64,000 nucleotides of DNA from an uncultured Steroidobacter sp. (GTDB lineage Bacteria; Pseudomonadota; Gammaproteobacteria; Steroidobacterales; Steroidobacteraceae), in assembly GCF_937958065.1 (NCBI RefSeq), contig NZ_CALFXI010000061.1, positions 1 through 64,000 of the forward strand, written 5' to 3'. The notes under the pieces are model-generated. The model was not told the DNA's origin. It saw nothing but the letters and a program-made list of their open reading frames with translations, and did not search any database. The position numbers and the translations under genes were made by a program. Position 1 is the first letter of the stretch, and the number at the start of each line of letters is the position of its first letter. This document shows positions 16,129-24,953 of this stretch, in pieces.

Positions 16129-17361
16129 GTGGATCTCAACAAACTGATGGCTCGCGTCAAAGCCATTCTGCTGACCCCAAAGAGCGAGTGGTCGGTCATC
16201 GCCGGCGAGCCCGCCACCGTCGCGGACCTTTACAAGGGCTATGCCATCTGGCTGGCCGCGATTCCGGTGATCTTCACCTTCCTGGAAATGAGCGTGATCG
16301 GCACCTTCCGCATCGGCGTTGGAGCCGGCCTGACGACCATGGTGCTCAGTTATGCGATGGCGCTGGCCATGCTCTATGTTCTGGCATTGATCGTCGATGC
16401 GCTCGCGCCAAGCTTCGGCGGCCAGAAAAATAGCATTCAAGCGTTCAAGGTCGTCGTCTACGCGTATACCGCCAGCTGGGTCGCGGGCATCGCACAGATC
16501 GTGCCCGTGCTCGGCCTGCTGCTGATGATCGCCGGCGGCGTCTACAGCATCTATCTGATGTATCTCGGCCTGCCGCAGACCATGAAGTGTCCGCCCGAGA
16601 AGGCGGCTGGTTACACCGCGGTGATCGTCATCATTGCGATCGTGGTTGGCGCCGTTATCGGCGCGGTGATCGGTGGCATCGCGGGCGTCGGTGGCATGAT
16701 GAGTGGTGCGACGTACAGCTCCTCGAGCGATGACGACGTGAAGTTCGACGAGAACAGCGCGCTCGGCAAGATGCAGAAATGGGGCGAGCAAATGGAAGCC
16801 GCCAACAAGCAGCTCGAAGAAGCTCAGAAGTCGGGCGACCAGGGCGCCCAGGATGCGGCGTTGAAGGCGGTGTTCGGTGCCGCGCTCGGCGGTGGCCAAC
16901 AGGTCGAGTCACTGGCGCCGGACCGCTTGAAGGCGTTCGTGCCGGAGCAACTGGCCGGACTGAGCCGCTCCAGCCTGTCCGCCGAGCGCAATGGGGCGCT
17001 GGGCTTGCAAGTCTCGACCGCGGCGGCTACCTATTCCAACGAGTCGGGGCGCGAAGTGCGGCTCGAGATTACTGATGCCGGCAACGCGCGTGGCTTGCTC
17101 GGTCTGGCCAGCTGGGTCGGCATGGAGGGCGAAAAGGAGGAAAATGGCCGCTACGAGAAAACTTTTCGCGAGGACGACCGTTTGATGCATCAGGAGTGGG
17201 ACAGCCATGCCTCTTACGGTCAGTACACAGTGGTTGTCGGCGATCGATTCACAGTGAAGGTCGAGGGCAGCGCCGGCAGCGTGGCCGAGCTGCGTGACGC
17301 GGCCGAGCAACTGGATCTGGACGGCCTGGCGGATCTGCGGACCGTTGGCGTCAAGAACTGA
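16129..17361 (+). CDS. YIP1 family membrane protein with soluble C-terminal domain
   Basis: 410 residues, GTG start behind AGGAGAG. The N-terminal ~190 residues hold about five hydrophobic segments (GYAIWLAAIPVIFTFL, TMVLSYAMALAMLYVLALIV, WVAGIAQIVPVLGLLLMIAGG, AVIVIIAIVVGAVIGAVIGG) typical of the YIP1 domain. The remainder is soluble, with a charged coiled-coil-prone stretch (KMQKWGEQMEAANKQLEEAQ) and a beta-rich end. Function in bacteria is unknown. It stands alone between the helicase and a quinone oxidoreductase 39 bases downstream, which may be co-transcribed. Confidence 0.85.
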   Translation: MDLNKLMARVKAILLTPKSEWSVIAGEPATVADLYKGYAIWLAAIPVIFTFLEMSVIGTFRIGVGAGLTTMVLSYAMALAMLYVLALIVDALAPSFGGQKNSIQAFKVVVYAYTASWVAGIAQIVPVLGLLLMIAGGVYSIYLMYLGLPQTMKCPPEKAAGYTAVIVIIAIVVGAVIGAVIGGIAGVGGMMSGATYSSSSDDDVKFDENSALGKMQKWGEQMEAANKQLEEAQKSGDQGAQDAALKAVFGAALGGGQQVESLAPDRLKAFVPEQLAGLSRSSLSAERNGALGLQVSTAAATYSNESGREVRLEITDAGNARGLLGLASWVGMEGEKEENGRYEKTFREDDRLMHQEWDSHASYGQYTVVVGDRFTVKVEGSAGSVAELRDAAEQLDLDGLADLRTVGVKN

Positions 17362-17400
17362 CGCGCTCGAGAGTCGACGAACCGGGTTGAGGTTGAAGGT

Positions 17401-18393
17401 ATGAAGATCATTGATGTTCCGCAACCCGGTGGTCCAGATGCCCTCGTCGTCGCGCAGCGGCCCACGCCGACGCCGCAGGCGACCGAGGTGCTGATCAAGA
17501 TCGCGGCGGCCGGTATCAATCGTGCGGATGTGCTTCAGCGCAAGGGCGCCTATCCGCCGCCGCCGGGCGCGCCGAGCTATCCGGGGCTGGAGTGCGCTGG
17601 TGTCGTCGCGGCGATTGGCTCTGAGGTTCGCGAGTTCAAAGTCGGCGACAGGGTGTGCGCGCTGCTGCAAGGTGGCGGCTACGCCGAGTACTGCACCGTG
17701 GATGAAGCTCAAGTGCTGCCCATCCCCGGCTCGCTCGGCATGATCGAAGCAGCCTCATTGCCCGAGGCGTATTTCACTGTCTGGAGCAATGTGTTCGAGT
17801 TCGGCCGTCTGCAGCCGGGTGAGACCCTGCTGGTGCATGGCGGCTCCAGTGGCATCGGAGTCTCGGCCATCCAGCTGGCCAAGGCGTTGGGTCATACCGT
17901 CTTCACGACCGCCGGCAGCGACGAGAAATGTCGTTTCTGCGAGCAACTCGGCGCCAGGCGCGCCATCAACTATAAAACCGAGGATTTCGTTGCCGCGATC
18001 GCCGAGGAAACCGGCAAGCGCGGTGTCGATGTGCTGCTCGACATGGTGGGCGGCAGTTACTTGTCAAAAAACATTGCTACGCTGGCGGTCGAGGGCAGGC
18101 TGGTGATCATCGCCACCCAGGGCGGCATCAAGGGCGAGGCGGACCTGTTGCGGGTCCTGCAACGCAGGCTGGTGATCACCGGCTCGGCATTGCGTCCGCG
18201 TGACGCGACCTTCAAACGCTTCATCAAGACTCGTCTGCTCGAGGTTGTCTGGCCGTTACTGGTGCGCGGCGAGCTCAAGCCCGTCGTCGACAAGGTGTTC
18301 CCGCTGGAGCGGGCGAATGAGGCTCATGCGTATATGGAAAGCAGTGCGCATCGAGGGAAGATCGTACTCGCGCTCGATGCAGCCGGCGGTTGA
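17401..18393 (+). CDS. NAD(P)H quinone oxidoreductase, PIG3-like, MDR superfamily
   Basis: 330 residues, medium-chain dehydrogenase/reductase without the catalytic zinc ligands. Characteristic stretches are AGINRADVLQRKGAYPPPPGA, PGLECAGVV, the NADPH-binding LVHGGSSGIGVSAIQLAKALG and DMVGGSYLSKN. This pattern fits the PIG3/TP53I3 group, which reduces quinones with NADPH. ATG start, 39 bases after the YIP1 gene. The substrate cannot be deduced from context. Confidence 0.92.
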   Translation: MKIIDVPQPGGPDALVVAQRPTPTPQATEVLIKIAAAGINRADVLQRKGAYPPPPGAPSYPGLECAGVVAAIGSEVREFKVGDRVCALLQGGGYAEYCTVDEAQVLPIPGSLGMIEAASLPEAYFTVWSNVFEFGRLQPGETLLVHGGSSGIGVSAIQLAKALGHTVFTTAGSDEKCRFCEQLGARRAINYKTEDFVAAIAEETGKRGVDVLLDMVGGSYLSKNIATLAVEGRLVIIATQGGIKGEADLLRVLQRRLVITGSALRPRDATFKRFIKTRLLEVVWPLLVRGELKPVVDKVFPLERANEAHAYMESSAHRGKIVLALDAAGG

Positions 18394-18948
18394 TTTGGCC
18401 GTTTCTTAGCATTAATCGAACGTCGAACAAGAAAGTCGCTAAGACCGGTCATCTGCTGGAGTTCATCTCTAGGCATTTTCCGAATTTGCCGTAACTTCGC
18501 CGATGCATCCCAGCGGGCTCTGGTAGTTTTTGCCGACCCTGTATCGCTGCGTATGGCTCGTGATGCCGCGGCGCACATCGCATCGCCGCCCCAGCGTTGC
18601 AGGGAATATTTGCGGCGTCGACGGACAGGCGTGGTTCGCAACCGCCTGATCCGAAGGGATTGTTCGACGCTCGTCAGCGGGTAGTGGTTGAGGGAATCGG
18701 CCATGTATCAATTCGAGTTGCTCGATTTCAGGCGGTTCGCCTGTTCGCACTTGGGTCCACCGCGGCCGTCAACCATTCTCGGTTTGAGAAGTCGCCAGCG
18801 CGGACGGCCAGCCCGTCGCTGACGACAACGAAAGTAGAAGCGCATTGCCAGAATCGCGCTGCCGGGGGGTATGGGTGACGACACATCGGGGTGGGGCACC
18901 ACAGGTCTCAAAGGGTTACATCTTCAGGTCAACTACGGAGGGCGCACC
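18394..18948. other. Long intergenic region without a supported gene
   Basis: About 555 bases between the quinone oxidoreductase and the GntR gene. Several short open frames exist on both strands but none has family-like sequence. One possible 39-codon frame begins at 18703 behind GAGGGA, but I cannot support it as a gene. No lasso-type leader, tRNA or obvious repeat was seen. Confidence 0.4.
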
Positions 18949-19674
18949 ATGCTCTCGACGGATCCAAGCAAGCGAATCTTTGTGTTGAAACGAGAAGAAA
19001 CAACCAGCCGCAAGGCCAGCAGTGATCACGCCGTGGAGGGAATCTACGACCGTATCAAGTCACTGCTGCTGGCGCATACGCTTGCGCCAGGGCAGTTGTT
19101 ACAGATCGGTACGCTCGCCGAGGAGCTCGGCGTGAGTACTACGCCAGTACGAGAAGCCCTGACGCGGCTCGCAGCGGAGCGGCTGATCGTGTTCGCGCCG
19201 AAGCGAGGCTTCTTCGCCAAGACGGCATCGGAAGACGAGCTGCGTGGGCTGTACACGCTCAATCAAACGTTGCTCGACTCGGCCATTCGGGAATGGAATG
19301 CAGCAGCCTCCACGGACGAAGAAGCCAAGGCGCCTGCGAAGATCTTCACGTCATTGCCTTTGTCGGACAAGCCCGAGCAACTGACACGTACCATCGATGA
19401 TCTGTTCGTACGTATCGCGACGCGTTCGGGCATCGGTGAGCTCGCCGACATCATCCGCAACTTCAACGATCGGTTGCATCACGCGCGCATGATCGAAAGC
19501 GAGATCATTCAAGATGCGGCCGATGAGTTGGCGCGCTTACGGCAACTCTATGTCGACAACAACAAGGAGCAATTGCAGCTCGCGTTACAAACCTATCACC
19601 AACGCCGTCGCGAGCTGGTCTCGGCAATCTGCAAAGAGCTGCTGTTTCGTCCGTTTCTTGCCGAAAATAAATAA
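18949..19674 (+). CDS. GntR family transcriptional regulator
   Basis: About 241 residues from ATG 18949, preferred over an upstream in-frame start because GGAGGG lies just before it. The N-terminal winged helix is clear: VEGIYDRIKSLLLAHTLAPGQLLQIGTLAEELGVSTTPVREALTRLAAERLI. The helical C-terminal effector domain is FCD-like but poorly marked. It probably binds a small carboxylate or similar ligand; no target is evident. It is followed by a strong stem-loop and then by the second FecI-FecR pair, which is probably a separate transcription unit. Confidence 0.9.
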   Translation: MLSTDPSKRIFVLKREETTSRKASSDHAVEGIYDRIKSLLLAHTLAPGQLLQIGTLAEELGVSTTPVREALTRLAAERLIVFAPKRGFFAKTASEDELRGLYTLNQTLLDSAIREWNAAASTDEEAKAPAKIFTSLPLSDKPEQLTRTIDDLFVRIATRSGIGELADIIRNFNDRLHHARMIESEIIQDAADELARLRQLYVDNNKEQLQLALQTYHQRRRELVSAICKELLFRPFLAENK

Positions 19675-19685
19675 TGCATCACGCT

Positions 19686-19712
19686 CCCCGGAGGCATTCT
19701 TAGCCTCCGGGG
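19686..19712 (+). terminator. Stem-loop after the GntR gene
   Basis: Perfect 10-bp stem CCCCGGAGGC/GCCTCCGGGG with loop ATTCTTA, starting 11 bases after the GntR stop. No T-run follows, but position and strength suggest transcription termination before the sigma-factor operon. Confidence 0.6.
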
Positions 19713-19919
19713 GCTGGCACTGTGCACGCTCCCGGTCAGTAGTGAATGACGGGCAACGAGCGCGCGCGCACTCGCGGCAGCGGTGACGGCGGGTTCGGTC
19801 CCATCGAAGTCGAGTGCGCTTCACACTGGATCCAGATACATTCGAGCGTGAAGGCTGGCCCCTTTTGCATGGGAGTTGCGCGTCAGGAAAGTCGCGCCAC
19901 TGGAACATAGGGAAATCTC

Positions 19920-20522
19920 GTGATCGATCGCCATAAGCACCTGGAGCGCGCCGAGCCGGGGCTCGCGTCCGAGCGAGCGCCCCAGCCCGACGATGCTGTC
20001 GAAAGCTTGATGGAAACCCGCAACGGGCGCATCACGCTGTGGTTCGGCCGTTGGCGCAAGCCCATTCGCAGCTGGTTTTCCAGTCGTGCTTCCGTGCCCC
20101 GCGCCGAAGCGGACGATCTGGCGCAGGAAGTGTTTCTCCGGCTGCTGCGCTATAGCGACGACGTGACGGTCGAGAATCCGCAGGGCTACTTGTTCAGGAT
20201 CGCCGCCAACGTCGCCAGCGAATGGCGCGATCGCTCGCGTGTGCGCCAGCCGCACGATCGCAGCTGGCTCGATGAGCTGCAGATCGATCCGGCCGACCAG
20301 CCGGACAACACCGTTTTTCAGAACCGTGTCAGCAGGCATCTGCAGAATGCGGTGAACCGCTTGCCGAAGCGACAGCGCGAAGTGCTGTTGCTGCATGTCA
20401 ATGAAGGCCTGACCTACAAGGAAATTGCCGATCGCCTGAATGTGACTTACCGGATCGTTCTAAGAGATCTGACCCGCGCTTACGCCACGCTGCGCATGCA
20501 GCTGAAGGCTGAAGACCTCTAG
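19920..20522 (+). CDS. ECF RNA polymerase sigma factor, FecI family (copy 2)
   Basis: 200 residues, GTG start with AGGGAAA a few bases upstream. Region 2 reads DDLAQEVFLRLLRYSDDVTVENPQGYLFRIAANVASEW and region 4 LPKRQREVLLLHVNEGLTYKEIADRLNVTYR, close to copies 1 and 3. It is followed 28 bases later by a FecR gene and then by a second FecR gene, but no TonB receptor gene follows before the third sigma gene. It may therefore answer to a receptor encoded elsewhere or to one of the two receptors here. Confidence 0.93.
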   Translation: MIDRHKHLERAEPGLASERAPQPDDAVESLMETRNGRITLWFGRWRKPIRSWFSSRASVPRAEADDLAQEVFLRLLRYSDDVTVENPQGYLFRIAANVASEWRDRSRVRQPHDRSWLDELQIDPADQPDNTVFQNRVSRHLQNAVNRLPKRQREVLLLHVNEGLTYKEIADRLNVTYRIVLRDLTRAYATLRMQLKAEDL

Positions 20523-20550
20523 CAAGCACAGGCCATTGAGGGCAAGAGGT

Positions 20551-21606
20551 ATGAAACACAGCAGCGGTACCGGGGTCGATGCGCTCCTGAGCGAGCAGGC
20601 GGCGGGCTGGTTCGTGCGCCTGGTCGCGAACGATCTGTCGCCGCGCGAGCGGCGCGAGTATCTCGCCTGGCTGAAGGCATCCGACCGTCACGTGGAAGCA
20701 TTGCTCGACATCTATCGCTATCACGGCTACGGGCGCAAAGCGAAGCTGCATCTGCGCTCGGCACCGGACAACGATCCGGGCGAGAACGTGATTCCTTTCG
20801 GTCCGCGAGGGATGAACGTCCTTCATCAGCAGGCTCTGCGGGTCAAGCGTCGGCGCGCGCGGCTCATGAGGGTCGCTGCGGCCGTAGCGGGCGTTGCGTT
20901 CACAATAGCTGCCGGATGGGCGGTGAAGACCGAGTACTTCGATAAGCGGATCACTACCGGTCCGGGACAGTGGGATCGCACCATGCTCAGCGACGGCAGC
21001 GTGTTGCGTATCGGGCCGAATACCAGGTTGCGGTGGTCGTTCGATGCAGGCCGGCGCACCATCGTGCTCAGCGAGGGCGAGGCGGTGTTCGAAGTGGCGA
21101 ACGATCCGGATCGTCCTTTCGTCGTCACGACGCACATCGGCGACGTGCGTGCGGTTGGTACGGAGTTTGGCGTCTCGCTGATGAATGCATCGACGGCGGT
21201 CGTAACCGTTGCGAACGGCAAAGTCGCTGTAAGCAGACATGTCGACGCTCGCGTCATCACGATGGGGCGCGCCGCTGATGTGGCGGAGCTGATCGAAGGT
21301 CAGCAAATCACCTTGTCGATGAGCGGCGCGCAGCCGGTCAAGCAAGTCGATGCATCACGCGAGTTGCAGTGGGCGACGGGATACTATGAATTCCGCGGTG
21401 AGACGGTGGGCGAAGCCATCGAGCAGTTCAATCGTCGCAATCGTGTGAAAGTAGTAATGTCCGATCCAGTGATAGGCGCGATCGCCATGCCTTTTACCAC
21501 GGTCAAGCTCGACGACCCGGAAACATTCGTGCTCATGCTCGCGGCGCGTCCGGATGTGCAGGTTGCGTACGAAAGCGCGAACGTCATTCGACTGTTGCCC
21601 GAATAG
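20551..21606 (+). CDS. FecR-type anti-sigma factor (copy 2)
   Basis: About 351 residues from ATG 20551 (GAGGG upstream); a TTG further upstream is less likely. Cytoplasmic anti-sigma segment WFVRLVANDLSPRERREYLAWL, one membrane helix near residue 110 (MRVAAAVAGVAFTIAAGWAV), then the periplasmic FecR domain with LSDGSVLRIGPNTRLRW, GEAVFEVANDPDRPFVV and VRAVGTEFGV. The C-terminal STN-like module (YYEFRGETVGEAIEQFNRRN) should contact the STN domain of a receptor. It pairs with the sigma factor ending 28 bases upstream. Confidence 0.93.
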   Translation: MKHSSGTGVDALLSEQAAGWFVRLVANDLSPRERREYLAWLKASDRHVEALLDIYRYHGYGRKAKLHLRSAPDNDPGENVIPFGPRGMNVLHQQALRVKRRRARLMRVAAAVAGVAFTIAAGWAVKTEYFDKRITTGPGQWDRTMLSDGSVLRIGPNTRLRWSFDAGRRTIVLSEGEAVFEVANDPDRPFVVTTHIGDVRAVGTEFGVSLMNASTAVVTVANGKVAVSRHVDARVITMGRAADVAELIEGQQITLSMSGAQPVKQVDASRELQWATGYYEFRGETVGEAIEQFNRRNRVKVVMSDPVIGAIAMPFTTVKLDDPETFVLMLAARPDVQVAYESANVIRLLPE

Positions 21607-21809
21607 CGCGGCCGCTCCGGCTGCTTCGGACATCGCACATTTCCCAGGGATTGGAAGCCGAATCGGCCCGGTCTCCCTTCTAAGCACGGGAGACTCCACG
21701 GCTTATGGCGATGTAGGCCGCGGCAACTGCGAGTCGACTGGCTCTACCAGTCCACGACGGAACAGTTGGCGTCGGTGTGCTGCTCAGCGCAGCCAGCGGG
21801 GACCGGGAT

Positions 21810-22820
21810 ATGAATCCAACATCACAACAGAATGCTGTGATCAGGCAGGCAGCGGAATGGTACCAGCGCCACGAACAGGGGGAGCTGGACCCAGCTTCGC
21901 GGCGCGAGTTTCGCGCCTGGCTGGAAGTTCGCACCAACATCGAGGAGTTGGCACGCTTTTGTTTGATCGATGCGCGGTTGCAGCGCGCGTTCAAGAAAAG
22001 TGCGCGCGTGCTCCCAGAGAACGTCATCGACTTCGACGCTTATGCGACAGTGACGCGGCCGCGCCCATTACCGGTGCAACAGCCAACGGCGAGTTCGCGC
22101 TTCAACATCAAGAGGATCTCGCTGGCCGCCACCGTTGTCTTCGCTGTGGGCGTGATGGCGTGGATGCCCCTCGGCAACTCTGAGCATGTCGTCGTGACCC
22201 GACAGGGGCAGTGGGATAAACGATTGCTGGAGGATGGCACGGTCGTTCATGTCAGCCCGCATACCAAACTGCGTTTCCGCTTCACTGACCAGCGGCGCGA
22301 AGTAACGCTGGTGCGTGGCGAAGCGTTGTTTGAAGTGGCGAAAGATCCTGGCCGACCGTGGGTCGTGTCGACGGATGCTGGCACCGTGCGTGCTGTCGGA
22401 ACTGCGTTTGCAACGTCCGATCTCGGCGATACCGTCGTCGTGACTGTGTCGGAAGGCAAGGTCGCGGTGACGGGGGCGGGCGGTGATGGCGTGCAGCCGG
22501 TGTATGCCACTGCAAATCAGCAGGTGGTGTTGTCGCCGAAAGGAGTCAGCGGCCCGGTGGCGGTGAAGGCCGATCATGAGCTCATGTGGGTTCGCAACTG
22601 GTACGAGTACGAGGGCGAACGGGTCGCCGATATCGTCGCCCGGCTGAACGAGCTGAACGATGCCCAGGTGATCATCGATGATCCCCAGGTGCTGCGGCTG
22701 AACGTGAACCTGCTGATCTTCAAGCCGAGCCAGCCCGAGGAGTTCGTGGACAAGATCAATCTCTGGTACGCCGGTTATCACGGCAAGGCGGGCAGCAAGG
22801 CCCTGCATCTGGAGCCGTAG
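21810..22820 (+). CDS. Unpaired FecR-type anti-sigma factor (copy 4)
   Basis: About 336 residues from ATG 21810 (GGGAT immediately upstream is a poor site; a GTG at 21777 is the alternative). The N-terminal segment AAEWYQRHEQGELDPASRREFRAWLEV, one membrane helix (ISLAATVVFAVGVMAWMPL) and a full FecR domain (LEDGTVVHVSPHTKLRFRF, GEALFEVAKDPGRPWVV, VRAVGTAF) are intact. It has no sigma gene of its own: it follows another FecR by about 200 bases and precedes the third FecI gene by about 110. It may be a second regulator of sigma copy 2, or a remnant of a lost FecI-FecR-receptor unit. Confidence 0.9.
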   Translation: MNPTSQQNAVIRQAAEWYQRHEQGELDPASRREFRAWLEVRTNIEELARFCLIDARLQRAFKKSARVLPENVIDFDAYATVTRPRPLPVQQPTASSRFNIKRISLAATVVFAVGVMAWMPLGNSEHVVVTRQGQWDKRLLEDGTVVHVSPHTKLRFRFTDQRREVTLVRGEALFEVAKDPGRPWVVSTDAGTVRAVGTAFATSDLGDTVVVTVSEGKVAVTGAGGDGVQPVYATANQQVVLSPKGVSGPVAVKADHELMWVRNWYEYEGERVADIVARLNELNDAQVIIDDPQVLRLNVNLLIFKPSQPEEFVDKINLWYAGYHGKAGSKALHLEP

Positions 22821-22933
22821 ATTCAAGCTCTCGACATAATGCACTCCGGCCCAGGAGGGATGAGCCGTGCCCGTGATCCAGTCATCTAGGCGAGGGGAAG
22901 ATTTTCCCCCTCCGCCAGCCAGCCACGCAGATA

Positions 22934-23578
22934 GTGATCGATCGGCACCAGCAGTCGAGCGGCAAAGATCGTTGGAATTCGTCCAGGCAGGATGAACAGA
23001 GCGAGCAGGATGGCTGTCGCCCGGAACAAGGACCCGGCGAAACCCCGACGGTCGAAGCGCATCCGCGCGAGTATCGCGACGGGCGGCTGATCGAATGGTT
23101 CGGCAAATGGCGCAAGCCCATCCGTAGCTGGCTGCGGAATCGTGCCTCGGTGCCGCCGGGGGATATCGATGACCTGGCCCAGGAAGTATTCCTGCGCCTG
23201 CTGCGCTATAGCGACGATGTCGCCGTCGACAACCCGCAGGGGTACCTGTTCCGGATTGCCGCCAATGTCGCCAATGAATGGCGCGAGCGCTCCAGGGTGC
23301 GCAAGCCGCACGACGACAGCTGGCTCGAGGAGCTGCAGATCGAGGCCGGCGACGAGCCGGAAAATGCCTTCGCCAGGACACGGGCCAATGAATACGTGCT
23401 GGCCGCCGTCGCCCGGCTGCCGCCACGGCAACGTGAGGTCTTGTTGTTGCACGTGAACGAGGGGTTGACCTACAAGCAGATCGCTCAGCTCAAGGGGCTG
23501 ACGTATCGGATCGTACTGCGTGATCTCACGCGGGCCTACAGCACCTTGCGCATGCAATTGCGCCTGGAGGACCTGTGA
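22934..23578 (+). CDS. ECF RNA polymerase sigma factor, FecI family (copy 3)
   Basis: 214 residues, GTG start in the same gtgatcgatcg context as the other two sigma genes; no good Shine-Dalgarno is visible. Region 2 DDLAQEVFLRLLRYSDDVAVDNPQGYLFRIAANVANEW and region 4 LPPRQREVLLLHVNEGLTYKQIAQLKGLTYR are intact. The stop overlaps the next FecR gene by four bases. With FecR 23575 and receptor 24954 it forms the signalling module that ends convergently with the lasso-peptide operon, so it may control that operon or the receptor. Confidence 0.94.
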   Translation: MIDRHQQSSGKDRWNSSRQDEQSEQDGCRPEQGPGETPTVEAHPREYRDGRLIEWFGKWRKPIRSWLRNRASVPPGDIDDLAQEVFLRLLRYSDDVAVDNPQGYLFRIAANVANEWRERSRVRKPHDDSWLEELQIEAGDEPENAFARTRANEYVLAAVARLPPRQREVLLLHVNEGLTYKQIAQLKGLTYRIVLRDLTRAYSTLRMQLRLEDL

Positions 23579-24804
23579 CCACGCCCATGGACGACGAGGA
23601 TGCCGGCATGCAGGGAAGCCTGAACGAGAGCGGTCACGAGCGGGCCACCCGCAGGTCGCTCAGCAATGAAGCAGCCGAATGGTTCATCAGGCTGCGCGAC
23701 GACCGCATGGGCCTGCGTCATCGCGAGCGCAACGTGCGCTGGTTGAAACAGTCCCCGGCCCACATCGCGGAATTGCTGCGCATCCAGCAGGTCTATCAGG
23801 TGCTGCGCGCCGCGAAGCTGCAGGACCAGCTGGATAGAGCGGGGCCTCGCGAGCGCTCCAACGTGATCGAGCTGGAAGATCAGCGCGCACCGGATTGGAT
23901 CGAGCTGATGGAGGTTGCGCCGAGCCGGCGTCGGCCACCCCGCATTTGGAGGCTGGCAGCGGCCGTGGCATGTATCAGCCTGTCCTTTTTCCTGGGCTTC
24001 ATGGCGAAGGTCGCCTGGCTCGACCGCACCATCGAGACTCAGTTGGGCGAGTGGCGCTCGGTGTCATTGACCGATGGCACGCGGGTTCGTGTCGGGCCCG
24101 ATTCACTGCTGAAACTCTCCTTCGGCGATGATCACCGCACGATCCGCCTGGTGCGCGGTGAGGCCATGTTCGACGTTGCGAAGGACCCCGCACGCCCGTT
24201 CTATGTGGAGTCGGAGATGGTCGGCGTGCTCGCGGTCGGCACGGAATTCAGGGTCTCGCGGCTCGGCGGTAGAGATGTGGTGGCGGTCACCGAAGGTAGT
24301 GTTGCGCTATACCGCGACGGTCGCGATGCCATACGGGGATTGGTGCCCGCAGCTCCCGCACGGGCCGCTGCAGCGACCGGCGCCGTGGCATTGGCCGCGG
24401 GAGATCAAGTGTCGATCACGCGTTCCACGCGCTCCAAGCCGATCGCCAAGGAAAAGGTGAACGTGGATTACGAGCAGGCGTGGGCCGAAGGCTGGCTGGT
24501 GTACGAGGACAAGACCGTGGCCGAGGTGGCCCGCGAGCTCAATCGGTTCAATCGGGTGAAGATCGTGATCACCGAACCGTCGATCGCAGCGCGGCGGCTG
24601 ACGTTTTTCCGCGGCAACGCCACCGATCCCGAATCCCTGGTCGCGGCACTGGCTAGCAGCCCGGATATCACGGTGGTGCGGGACGACCCGAATGTCTTGC
24701 GCATCGAGCTGCGTCGCTCCAGTGCCCCCGAAAGCTCCGAGTCGACAACGCCGGGCCAGCAGCACGTCGATGTGTCGCCCACCGTGAATCCAGATCACAA
24801 CTGA
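23575..24804 (+). CDS. FecR-type anti-sigma factor (copy 3)
   Basis: 409 residues, GTG start in a GTGA overlap with the sigma gene. Cytoplasmic segment EAAEWFIRLRDDRMGLRHRERNVRWL, membrane helix about 125-145 (LAAAVACISLSFFLGFMAKV), and FecR domain with LTDGTRVRVGPDSLLKLSF, GEAMFDVAKDPARPFYV and VLAVGTEFRV. An Ala-rich insertion (about 258-275) and a Ser/Thr-rich tail distinguish it from the other copies. It transmits receptor occupancy to the sigma factor; the receptor gene starts about 150 bases downstream. Confidence 0.94.
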   Translation: MTTPMDDEDAGMQGSLNESGHERATRRSLSNEAAEWFIRLRDDRMGLRHRERNVRWLKQSPAHIAELLRIQQVYQVLRAAKLQDQLDRAGPRERSNVIELEDQRAPDWIELMEVAPSRRRPPRIWRLAAAVACISLSFFLGFMAKVAWLDRTIETQLGEWRSVSLTDGTRVRVGPDSLLKLSFGDDHRTIRLVRGEAMFDVAKDPARPFYVESEMVGVLAVGTEFRVSRLGGRDVVAVTEGSVALYRDGRDAIRGLVPAAPARAAAATGAVALAAGDQVSITRSTRSKPIAKEKVNVDYEQAWAEGWLVYEDKTVAEVARELNRFNRVKIVITEPSIAARRLTFFRGNATDPESLVAALASSPDITVVRDDPNVLRIELRRSSAPESSESTTPGQQHVDVSPTVNPDHN

Positions 24805-24953
24805 TGCGACTCGGCGTCGCCGCGTAGAAATATATTTTCGATCGAGGCCCGCCCTAAGTAGCAAAGTCACAGCGCATCGCGGTGTCGTGCGGTAGATTCG
24901 CCCTTCATCAGCGGCGGGGCGGGTCCCCGATCAAACGGAACTTGCTGGGGAAG

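Noticed and set aside
18703..18822. Possible 39-codon gene behind GAGGGA
   Set aside because: No lasso-type leader, no hydrophobic segment and no resemblance to a family; one good ribosome-binding site is not enough.
24826..24845. Shared AT-rich words (AATATTTGC, AAATATATTTT) near 18609, 24830, 30930 and 45250 as sigma-factor promoter elements
   Set aside because: Too short and not at consistent distances from starts; also present near unrelated genes.
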